In this document: positions 1 to 6,827 of the stretch, in pieces | How the letters are laid out: the number at the start of each line of letters is the position of its first letter | How positions within the stretch are numbered: the first letter of the stretch is position 1 | NCBI GenBank assembly: GCA_050305935.1 | Contig: JBNLGG010000101.1 | Location: forward strand, 1 to 10,847 | DNA length: 10,847 bases | Direction: 5' to 3' | Source of the DNA: CAJXNP01 sp050305935 | GTDB taxonomy: Bacteria; Bacteroidota; Bacteroidia; Cytophagales; Cyclobacteriaceae | Notes under the pieces: model-generated | The model's input: the letters and a program-made list of their open reading frames with translations, nothing else | Told to the model about the DNA's origin: nothing | Database searches by the model: none | Made by a program: the position numbers and the translations under genes

Positions 1-720
1 TCCTGTAATACCGATGTCCAAAGCGCAAATGAGTTTGTTAAATCTCTTAGAAAAGTTGGAGTTTTTATTTTCCGCTAATCTTTTTGCATAAAGCTTGCTC
101 AATGAGGTTTCTCGGTATTCCTCGAGAAAAGGAAAAACCATCATGCCTTTTCCAAAAAACGAAAATGCAGGAAGCAAGGACTCTACATTATTTTCCGCTG
201 CTTTAGAGAGGAATAGTTGATTAGGTAATAATAATTTTTCAATGGTTTTTTTTCCACCCTTATAAGATTCACCAAATTTTATTGAACTGCCATTCTTTCT
301 GGTGTATAGAAGTGTCCGAATAGAGTTAGGGTAATGGTAAAGTTCTTCAAATTCAATTTTTTCCTCAGTGAACTCAATATGATAATAGTATTGGCTGCTC
401 TCGTGAGAGAACTCTATTTCCATTGAAACAGGAGCTTTCGAATTTTGAATGTTTAGTTTGAATGGCTCATAAGGCGCAATTCTGTCATCAGGTTTAAAAC
501 TGGAAGATCTTCGAACTAAAAATTCAAGTGCTTTAAATGCTCGAAGGAGTCCACTCTTACCTGAAGCATTTGGGCCATAAATAACAGCTGATTTGATTAA
601 CGTATTATTTCCTCTCTGGAAGGTATTCGATTTTAAACCTCGAAGACTTGTCTTTGTTAACGAAAGTTCAACGTTATCACGAATTGACCTGAAGTTCTTT
701 ACACTAAAACGTATTAGCAT
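1..720 (-). CDS. AAA family ATPase, AAA15/COG1106-like (3' end outside window)
   Basis: Reading the minus strand from ATG at 720 gives an uninterrupted frame of 240 codons that leaves the window at base 1, so the C-terminal part is missing. The N-terminus (MLIRFSVKNFRSI) has the pattern of SMC/RecF/OLD-like ATPases. The Walker A motif GPNASGKS lies at residues 49-56 and is followed by LLRAFKAL, as in the COG1106 (AAA15) group. The remaining visible part is a charged insert region; Walker B and the signature motif would lie beyond the edge. Members of this group often act in phage defence or toxin-antitoxin loci (RloA, AbiL-like, Septu-like), frequently with a nuclease or RloB-type partner just downstream. 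That partner, if it exists, is not visible here, so a defence role is inference. No signal peptide or membrane segment is seen; the protein should be cytoplasmic. The family call is secure, the biological role is open. Confidence 0.85.
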   Translation of the reverse strand, partial: MLIRFSVKNFRSIRDNVELSLTKTSLRGLKSNTFQRGNNTLIKSAVIYGPNASGKSGLLRAFKALEFLVRRSSSFKPDDRIAPYEPFKLNIQNSKAPVSMEIEFSHESSQYYYHIEFTEEKIEFEELYHYPNSIRTLLYTRKNGSSIKFGESYKGGKKTIEKLLLPNQLFLSKAAENNVESLLPAFSFFGKGMMVFPFLEEYRETSLSKLYAKRLAENKNSNFSKRFNKLICALDIGITG

Positions 721-735
721 TTTATTGTTTTTGTG

Positions 736-758
736 CAAATATCGTTTTTAAACGATAT
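736..758 (-). promoter_or_regulatory. Perfect inverted repeat overlapping the probable promoter of the ATPase gene
   Basis: Bases 739-747 (ATATCGTTT) and 750-758 (AAACGATAT) form a perfect 9-bp inverted repeat with a 2-nt centre, ending 18 nt upstream of the ATPase ATG. On the minus strand its proximal arm runs into GATATTTG (743-736), which resembles the Bacteroidota -7 element TAnnTTTG. A CTTG lies 20 nt further upstream, as a weak -33 element. The overlap suggests a dimeric repressor site or a hairpin in the promoter. The repeat is seen directly; the regulatory role and the promoter are inferred. Confidence 0.4.
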
Positions 759-844
759 ACCAACAAGGATTAGGGGTTTAATTTGCGTTAATTATGTAAA
801 TATAATATCTAATACGGGTCGTAGTGTTGTCTTTTTCGCATAAG

Positions 845-974
845 GCACAACGTTACGCATATGCCTAGTGGCGGATTGCGGGCGATTCAACTGTCAAACC
901 GTGAATAAGTTTGAGCGGGCAAAAAGCCTTGCAAAGTACAGTAAAACCGCCATTAGGTATATGCGATGTTGAAC
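845..974. repeat. attC-like 130-bp imperfect palindrome (candidate recombination site)
   Basis: The outer arms are 845-874 and 947-974. A core of 19 positions (856-874 against 947-965) pairs completely: 17 Watson-Crick pairs and 2 G-T pairs. Next to the core the two strands carry 4 and 2 unpaired bases, and then come 7-mers GCACAAC (845-851) and GTTGAAC (968-974). The second fits the integron core-site consensus GTTRRRY exactly; the first fits RYYYAAC with one deviation. Inside lie a smaller stem (TCAAAC 894-899 with GTTTGA 909-914) and ACTGT/ACAGT (890-894, 938-942). Length, asymmetric bulges and core sites all fit a folded attC. No integron integrase is in the window. It could alternatively be a Bacteroidota-specific dispersed repeat. 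Confidence 0.45.
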
Positions 975-1012
975 CGAACACCTGCGGTGGAGGGTCAATT
1001 CAAACTTGTTAA

Positions 1013-1038
1013 ATTTGTTAATGTTTCATTTAACAAAT
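1013..1038. promoter_or_regulatory. 9-bp perfect inverted repeat upstream of the recombinase gene
   Basis: ATTTGTTAA (1013-1021) and TTAACAAAT (1030-1038) are perfect inverted repeats around an 8-nt loop. A TTTG (1014-1017) followed about 20 nt later by TATACATT (1038-1045) loosely resembles a Bacteroidota promoter, so the repeat could be an operator for the element's genes. It could also be a terminal structure of the insertion element. The structure is seen; either role is inference. Confidence 0.35.
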
Positions 1039-1161
1039 ATACATTATGGATCAATTTAAAAAAGTGAGGACTTAGGGAGAGTACCCTTAAATCCCCAAGC
1101 CGAAGGGCTCATCCTTAAGCTGGCAGACTTTCTCTCCGCTAAAAACTATTCCCCGCGTACG

Positions 1162-1962
1162 GTGCGCAACTATACCTCGGAGATGCGCTACATCTTCTCC
1201 TATTACAACCACAAGGACCCTGCGCTGATCAACCAGGAGGATATCATTGCCTACATCAACTTTATAAAAAAGCAGTTTGCCTCCGGGTACGATAAATGCC
1301 GGATGGTAGCCCAGTCTTGCAGCTTCTTTTATAAAAACATCCTAAGGGTGCCTTTCGTGGTGCCAAGTGCTTTCTACCCCCGGCGGGAGTACAAGCTGCC
1401 CAATATCCTCAACCAGGAACAGATCAGGCACTTGCTCAACAGCACCCCAAACCTGAAGTACAAATGCATCCTGGGTATGTTCTATGGTACCGGCTTGCGC
1501 CTGGATGAGATGGTGCACCTGAAGATCAATAGTATCGACTCAAAAAAGCTGGAAGTAAAGGTGATTAAAGGCAAGGGCAACAAGGACCGCATCTCCATAC
1601 TGCCGGAAAGCCTGCTTCCTGATCTGAGAAGCTATTACATGAAATTCCGCCCGAAAAATTTTCTCTTTGAAGGCCGTAGAGTCGGCAAGCCCATGGGCAA
1701 TGGCTCCATGCAGGTCATCGTCCGCAATGCCATGTCTGCTGCCGGCTTTGAGAAGGGAATGTACTCGGCACATAGCCTGAGACATTCATTTGCTACCCAC
1801 CTGCTGGATCAGGGCGTAGACCTGCATACCATCAAGGTACTTCTCGGGCACTCTAAAATCGAGACCACCATGGTTTACCTGCATCTACAGGAGTGCAAAA
1901 GGGCAGCCCTGGTATCCCCTTATGATCAACTAAATGCCCGGGGCGATGTCAACAACGATTAA
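1162..1962 (+). CDS. Tyrosine recombinase (phage integrase/XerC-like) of the IS91-type element
   Basis: The catalytic set of a tyrosine recombinase is complete: Arg113 in GTGLRLDE, a Lys in the beta-hairpin (IKGKGNKD, about residue 137), His204-x-x-Arg207 in SAHSLRHSF, His230 in LLGHS, and nucleophile Tyr239 in MVYLH. The catalytic domain spans about residues 80-245. The N-terminal core-binding (SAM-like) domain is cut by the chosen start. GTG 1162 is the first usual start codon after the in-frame stop at 1057-1059, but the frame is open from 1060 and codes for clear family sequence (LADFLSAKNYSPRT) before the GTG. True translation probably begins upstream, through a non-canonical start or a shift from the ATG at 1046. 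The gene overlaps the next one by 17-29 nt, suggesting translational coupling. It would cut and rejoin DNA, perhaps resolving transposition intermediates. Confidence 0.85.
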   Translation: MRNYTSEMRYIFSYYNHKDPALINQEDIIAYINFIKKQFASGYDKCRMVAQSCSFFYKNILRVPFVVPSAFYPRREYKLPNILNQEQIRHLLNSTPNLKYKCILGMFYGTGLRLDEMVHLKINSIDSKKLEVKVIKGKGNKDRISILPESLLPDLRSYYMKFRPKNFLFEGRRVGKPMGNGSMQVIVRNAMSAAGFEKGMYSAHSLRHSFATHLLDQGVDLHTIKVLLGHSKIETTMVYLHLQECKRAALVSPYDQLNARGDVNND

Positions 1963-2890
1963 GACAGGCTTCCAGGCATTGTTTGATCCCCATGACTTTG
2001 CCTGGAAAAACAGCTACACCAGGGCTGTAGCCGCCAAAATCCATTCCTGCCATACCGCTGCCCAGGGTTATCATTGCTATCAATGCAGCAATCGGGACTG
2101 TGGGCACATGCAGTTGCAATATCACAGTTGTGGCAACAGGCACTGCACCTTCTGTGGGACGCTTAAAAAAGACCAGTGGGTAGAAGACAGGGTGGACGAC
2201 CTGCTGCCATGCCCTTATTATCATATGGTCTTTACCATCCCTCATGAGTGGAACACCGTGATGATGCAGGCGCCGGCCATCATGTACAAGATCCTCTTCG
2301 ATGCTGCCTCAGGGTGCCTGTTAACCTTCGGTCAAAATAAAAAGTACCTGGGTGCCATACCGGGAATCACCAGTGTACTACATACCTGGGGTCAAACACT
2401 CGATTACCACGTGCACCTGCATTGCATTGTCAGTGGTGGCGGCATCAAAAGTGGACAGTGGGTAGCCCCCAAAAGAAACAATGGCAAATTCCTGTTTCCC
2501 CCGGAGGCAATGAAAGAGGTATATAAGGCTATTTTCCTCCGGTTGGTCCGAGAGCGAAGGCAGGACATACCTGTAGACCCTAAACAAATTGATCAGGCGA
2601 TTGATGCTTCGGGAAAGAAAAAATGGAAGGTCTATGCCAAAGCCCCTTTTGGCGGGCCACAGCAGGTGGTCAGCTATCTTGGGCGCTATACCCACCGTAC
2701 GGCCATCACCTACCACCGGATCCACTCGATTGATCGTGACAAGGTCACCTTCGGGTACCGGGACTACCGTGACAACCAAAGTAAGCTGATGACCCTGGGC
2801 AAACGGGAGTTCACCACCTCTACATTCACATGGTGGAATTGCCGTTCCCGGATAAGGCAGTGCCAAGCGCCGATAAACTGGGTGAATTGA
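1946..2890 (+). pseudogene. IS91-family HUH/Y2 transposase, C-terminally truncated
   Basis: Numbering here starts at the ATG at 1934; the ATG at 1946 (MSTT) is an equally good start. A zinc-binding N-terminal domain contains CYQC (48-51), Cys56, Cys66 and CTFC (71-74). The HUH metal-binding motif is HVHLH (159-163). The paired catalytic tyrosines are in YLGRY (248 and 252), followed by THRTAI. These residues place it with the Y2 transposases that nick and transfer single strands in rolling-circle transposition. Family similarity ends at KREF (residue 293, base 2812). The last 25 residues come from reading the neighbouring TPR gene in the wrong frame. Family members run to about 370-400 residues, so roughly 80-100 residues are lost, including sequence after the catalytic tyrosines. 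It is most likely inactive, though all catalytic residues remain. Confidence 0.85.
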
Positions 2891-3795
2891 TGCCTTCTGC
2901 CGGTCATCTGGTACACATGCCTTCTCATATTTACATCCGGGTCGGTAGGTATGAAGATGCGGTTAAGGCCAATATTAATGCGATCGAAGCCGATGAAGAT
3001 TATATATCGCAGTGTTATTCCCAGGGAATGTATCCCTTGGGGTATTATCCCCATAACATCCATTTCCTATGGTCGGCATCGAGTTTACTCGGTGACAGTG
3101 AAACGGCCATAGCCGCGGCCAAAAAAACCGCAGAAAAAGTTCCAATCGGTGAAATGACGACATTAACTTTTTTACAGGATTATGCCTCTACTCCCATGCA
3201 GGCCTATGTCCGATTTGGCAAGTGGAATGAGATACTGACAATTCCCTATCCGGGCGACGATTTTAAACACGTGAAACTGATCTGGCATTATGCACGGGGA
3301 ATTGCATTTGTCAGAAAAGACAATCTAAAAGAAGCAAAAGAAGAATTGGATGCGCTTGCCAAAATGAAGGAAGATCCGGACCTGGAAAACCTGATTGCCA
3401 ATTACACCAACCCCTCTTCAAAAATAGCCAAGGTAGCTTATGAGGTAGTAGCCGGGGAAATTGCTGCGGCAGAAGGTAATACCGAGAAAGCAATTGAACA
3501 TTTGAAGAAAGGCGTCGAATATGAAGATGATTTGAACTACAGCGAGCCTGCTGCCTGGCACGTACCCGTGAGGCAAACCCTGGGTGAAGTATATATGAAT
3601 GCGGGAAAATATATGGAAGCTGAAAAAGTATACATGGAAGACCTCAAAAAGCTGCGTCAAAACGGATGGTCATTGATGGGATTACATAACAGCTTAATCG
3701 CACAGGGAAAAACACAAAAAGCGAAAGATATTAAGAAGGAATATGAAATGGCGTGGAAATTATCCGATATCAAAATTGACAAGTCCATTTTGTAG
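2812..3795 (+). pseudogene. TPR-repeat protein, N-terminal half replaced by the insertion element
   Basis: From base 2812 the frame reads HHLYIHMVEL, then PSADKLGELMP, GHLVHMPSHIYIRVGRY and so on. This matches the middle and C-terminal part of a widespread TPR family whose full members are about 550-600 residues and carry an (H)YYIH-VEAS block just before this point. The family match already begins before the first ATG (2830), which shows that the upstream coding sequence was removed rather than never there. About 328 codons remain, with TPR-like helical pairs around EDAVKANINAIE, TEKAIEHLKKG and MEAEKVYMEDLKKL. A shortened 321-residue protein could still be made from 2830, but it would lack signal peptide and N-terminal repeats. 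The last codon is followed by TAG at 3793-3795. The gene converges on the signalling operon downstream. Confidence 0.75.
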
Positions 3796-4065
3796 TTGAA
3801 TTCAGCCACCTGGAAATAGAAATAGTATCAGTGGTCGGTTGGGGTTGCGGGTTCAAGACGTTGCCAACGGTCGTAGACCTTGGCAATCGTTAAATCATTA
3901 TAGCTGTGGGCTATCAATGGGACGGGTGAAAGGCTTCCCCGCCGTCATGTTACGGATCCCTCACCAGGTGCTCATGAATCTCAGTTTGTCCGATCCGCCT
4001 CGGCTTCACAGAAAAAAATTGGCACTATCACTTGAATTTTTTTTTAGTTATAGCCGATTTCACCC
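3796..4065. other. Gene-free gap between convergent genes with a strong bulged hairpin
   Basis: No convincing gene is seen in these 270 bases. At 3858-3890 there is a strong hairpin: ACG, TTGCCAA, GGTC pair with GACC, TTGGCAA, CGT, with a one-base bulge on each side (C3868, T3887) and a GTA loop (3873-3875). It is not followed by a T-tract, so it is not a standard terminator. The DNA from about 3830 to 4010 is more GC-rich than its surroundings and open in one plus-strand frame (from TTG 3839), but the peptide resembles nothing I recognise. It may be a remnant of mobile DNA or a structured RNA. Confidence 0.5.
4012..4045. terminator. Weak A/T-stem bidirectional terminator candidate
   Basis: AAAAAAATT (4012-4020) can pair with AATTTTTTT (4035-4043) around a 14-nt loop, giving a T-tract on both strands between the convergent TPR and response-regulator genes. 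The stem is entirely A/T and therefore weak. Position fits a shared terminator; strength does not argue strongly for it. Confidence 0.3.
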
Positions 4066-4818
4066 TCAATACAATGCGGCCATCTTTTCCATAAAAACAT
4101 CCCGTTTTTTTGGTGAGATGCTGATCTGTGAATTGTCGTTCATGAGGATGTAGCCGCCTTCGCTTTTAACCAGGCTCTTTACTTCACGAAGGTTTATAAC
4201 GTAGCTGTTGTGCACGCGCATGAAATGGTATTCTGTCAACATGCTTTCATACTCTTTGAGGTTTTTGCTCACCAGCAATTTTGAGCCGTCTTTCAGGTAA
4301 AACCGGGTGTATGAGCCACTTGCTTCACAGTAGCTGATCTCCCTGATATTGATAAACTCGATGCTCTCCTGGGTAGCCAGGCAGATCTTTCGCTCACCCT
4401 CAGGCTGCGCTTTTATGTTATTGAGCAATACCTCCAGTTTTTTTTGATTGCTGGCATCATCCTTCTTTTCTTTGGCCTTTTCGACCGCTACATTGAGCTC
4501 ATAGATGTCAATAGGCTTCAACAGATAATCAAGGGAACTGAATTTGATCGCCTTGATGGCATAATGCTCAAATGCTGTTGTAAACACCACTTCGAAATGC
4601 AGATCGTTCAGGCGGTTCAGCACATCGAACCCCGTGCCCGTTTGTAGCTCGATGTCCAGGAATACCAGCTCGGGCCTTGTATTCGAAATAACCGAAATGG
4701 CTTCTTCTACAGATCCCGCCATCCCAACGATTTCAACATTGTTGCAAAATTCATTCAGCAGGTTTTTCAGCGTTTCCCGGCTGTGTTTTTCATCTTCTAC
4801 AATTACTACACGTATCAT
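4066..4818 (-). CDS. LytTR-family response regulator
   Basis: The 250-residue product has an N-terminal receiver domain (about 1-118) and a C-terminal LytTR DNA-binding domain (about 144-246). Receiver landmarks are the acidic pair E8-D9, phosphoacceptor Asp55 in LVFLDIEL, Thr80 in FTTAFEHYA, and Lys101 in LLKPID. The LytTR part contains the conserved RVHNSYVINL block (201-210). The ATG at 4818 is chosen because it lies 1 nt after the kinase stop codon (4820-4822) and starts with the usual MIRVVIVEDE; an in-frame ATG at 4839 would add seven residues inside the kinase gene. It is the last gene of a three-gene operon and is the expected phosphorylation target of the upstream kinase, acting as a transcription factor on direct-repeat promoter sites. 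Its target genes cannot be told from the window. Confidence 0.95.
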   Translation of the reverse strand: MIRVVIVEDEKHSRETLKNLLNEFCNNVEIVGMAGSVEEAISVISNTRPELVFLDIELQTGTGFDVLNRLNDLHFEVVFTTAFEHYAIKAIKFSSLDYLLKPIDIYELNVAVEKAKEKKDDASNQKKLEVLLNNIKAQPEGERKICLATQESIEFINIREISYCEASGSYTRFYLKDGSKLLVSKNLKEYESMLTEYHFMRVHNSYVINLREVKSLVKSEGGYILMNDNSQISISPKKRDVFMEKMAALY

Positions 4819-4819
4819 T

Positions 4820-6826
4820 TTACAGTTCTTGTTTTGCAATGTTTATTTCTACTTTTGTGCCCATGGCTTTTCCGTTTTTATCTTTAAGATCGTTGTACCG
4901 AATGTCTGTTTTAACCCCGTAATTTCTTGCCAGCAGATCGAGCCGCTGCCTCGTTACTGAAATGCCCCTGGATCTGGATTTACCTGTTTTAGCTTTGTTG
5001 AGCTGTTCTGCGGCTTCGCGTCCAACACCATTGTCCGTTATGTTGCAAATAATTGACGGGCCATTCTCTTTGATATCGATAAATAACTTCCTCTCGCCCT
5101 GTTTTGGCGTCAATCCGTGTAAAATGGCATTTTCCACAAAAGGTTGTATGATCATGGTCGGTATTTCATGCGCCTCCGCATTCAGCTCATCGTCAAGGTT
5201 GATTTTATAGCTGAAATTTCTTTCAAACCGCAGCGCCTCAAGCTCAAGATATATTTTGATCAACTCAATCTCATCTTTCAGGACCATATTCACATTGACA
5301 GAAGTTTCAAGGATTTGCCTGAGCATATTTGAGAAATGAGAGAGGTAGTGGAGTGCAGAGACTCTGTCATTGATGGTAATAAAATGTTGAATTGAACTTA
5401 AAGCGTTAAAGATAAAGTGAGGGTTCATCTGCGCCCTGAGCATTCGCTTTTCCAACTGTAAATTAATATCCTCAATTTCTTTTTTCTGTTTCACGATTAT
5501 ATTGTTCTTAGCTTCCAGATCGTGGGAATATCGTCTCCGCTGTCGGTATTTTTGATAGTAAAGGGTACCTGCGGCAAACAGAAATACGCATGCAAACCCA
5601 AGTGTCCATTTCCACCTGTTTTCCAGCACAATCTTCTGGTTGAGAAATGCCAGGCGGATGTTTTGAGCTTCCAATTGTTTGTCTTTTTCATGAACCTCCA
5701 GCATTACTTGCTGGTTTTTGTAGCTCTTGGCTTTGGTTTCATTAAAAATACTATCTTTTAGGGCGTTGTAGTTTTTCTGATGTTCCAGGGCTTTCCATGG
5801 TCGACCGGCTTTTTCATATACAAAGGAAAGGAGTTCCTCGGCCTGGCTTCTAATATGGAAGCTGTTGATAGAGTCGGCTGTTATTTTGGACAGTTCAGCC
5901 AGGGCAATGCTTTGAGCATGATCTTTTTGTAGCGCTTTTATTTTTGCCAGAGTGGCCAATGCCGTACATTTTGCCTGTATAAGCTTATAATTTTCGGCAT
6001 CCGTTAATGCAGGCCGTAAGTAACTTTCCGCCTTGTCATATTCACCTTTTTTATAATAGGTGTACCCGATATTTATTCTTGCATCTAAAGTGGTATATGG
6101 GTCATCGTTCTCTTTTAATGAGGCATTTAGAAACTGAAGCGCCCGATCATAATCTTCTTTTATCAAATAGGCAGCGCCGATATTGTTTTGGAGGCTGGCT
6201 ATTTTTTTTTTGTCATTTTGCTTTTGGTACCAATTAAGAGACTTACTGTAGTAGTCCATGGCTTTGTCAGGCTCTTTCATCATATCAAACAATACCCCGA
6301 GGTTTTGACTTGTAGAAGCAGCACCTTCCTGGTTGTTAAGGGAGTCATTTAACGCCATGGATTTAATATAGTATGAAAGGCTGGTGGGGTATTCGCCCAT
6401 CCGTTTGTATACAATGCCCAGGCTGCTATAGCTTATTTCCAAATCCTCCGGAAGTTTATTGTCTAATGCCGTTTGGGCTGCTTCATTGAAATACCGGATG
6501 GCATCTGCATATTTATCATACATGCCATAAGTGATGCCTATGCCATTAAGCGACCGGATCAGTTTATGAGTGGCTGATAATTTGCGACTTAATTCGATAG
6601 CCTGCTTAAAGTAAACCTCCGACTGATCAAAATCTTCGGTCCGAATCTTACGTGCCACAGTGATCAGCGTTTCCAGATAGGTAGTGTCTTTTGTTTTACT
6701 TCTGTTAAGTACCTGAACAAGACTGTCCAGCTCTTTGTTTTTGCGGTCTGCAGAACTATATGATTTTTGAAAAATGATAAAAAACAATGCCAAAAGGATG
6801 AGAAAGCGGAAAAGTGACAAGTTCAT
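4820..6826 (-). CDS. Membrane-anchored TPR sensor histidine kinase, LytS/YehU type (His_kinase PF06580)
   Basis: The product has 668 residues from the ATG at 6826, which sits 1 nt after the upstream stop codon (6828-6830). An earlier in-frame ATG at 6883 would overlap that gene and spoil the signal peptide. Order of parts: signal peptide or anchor (FLILLALFFIIF, 8-19), periplasmic TPR array (about 60-325), one transmembrane helix (about 406-424), a coiled coil, then the kinase. The phosphoacceptor region holds QMNPHFIFNALSSIQHF (His470), the N-box PFVENAILHG has Asn566, the G1 box is DNGVG (598-602), and a GISVTRQRL block follows (621-629). All catalytic motifs are intact. The TPRs are likely to sense a periplasmic protein or peptide. 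Co-transcription with a LytTR regulator makes them a cognate two-component pair. Confidence 0.93.
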   Translation of the reverse strand: MNLSLFRFLILLALFFIIFQKSYSSADRKNKELDSLVQVLNRSKTKDTTYLETLITVARKIRTEDFDQSEVYFKQAIELSRKLSATHKLIRSLNGIGITYGMYDKYADAIRYFNEAAQTALDNKLPEDLEISYSSLGIVYKRMGEYPTSLSYYIKSMALNDSLNNQEGAASTSQNLGVLFDMMKEPDKAMDYYSKSLNWYQKQNDKKKIASLQNNIGAAYLIKEDYDRALQFLNASLKENDDPYTTLDARINIGYTYYKKGEYDKAESYLRPALTDAENYKLIQAKCTALATLAKIKALQKDHAQSIALAELSKITADSINSFHIRSQAEELLSFVYEKAGRPWKALEHQKNYNALKDSIFNETKAKSYKNQQVMLEVHEKDKQLEAQNIRLAFLNQKIVLENRWKWTLGFACVFLFAAGTLYYQKYRQRRRYSHDLEAKNNIIVKQKKEIEDINLQLEKRMLRAQMNPHFIFNALSSIQHFITINDRVSALHYLSHFSNMLRQILETSVNVNMVLKDEIELIKIYLELEALRFERNFSYKINLDDELNAEAHEIPTMIIQPFVENAILHGLTPKQGERKLFIDIKENGPSIICNITDNGVGREAAEQLNKAKTGKSRSRGISVTRQRLDLLARNYGVKTDIRYNDLKDKNGKAMGTKVEINIAKQEL

Positions 6827-6827
6827 C

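Larger units (their letters stand above)
980..2812 (+). mobile_element. IS91-type rolling-circle element with tyrosine recombinase, right end missing
   Basis: The element is defined by two overlapping plus-strand genes, a tyrosine recombinase and a HUH/Y2 transposase, a pairing known from a subset of IS91-family elements. Its base composition is visibly more GC-rich than the DNA to the left. The left boundary is not resolved; it is placed just after the attC-like palindrome. The right boundary is the point (about 2807-2818) where transposase homology stops and TPR-gene homology begins. The transposase C-terminus and the terminal DNA that should follow it are absent. In IS91-type elements the initiation end (ori-IS) is, as far as I recall, 3' of the transposase gene, so this copy should be immobile on its own. 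Confidence 0.75.

Noticed and set aside
2378..2866. 162-codon minus-strand frame
   Set aside because: It lies antisense to the transposase, which carries the zinc-finger, HUH and tyrosine motifs.
3839..4153. 104-codon plus-strand frame from a TTG start
   Set aside because: It runs into the end of the response-regulator gene on the opposite strand, has no ATG start or recognisable domain, and includes an A/T tract.
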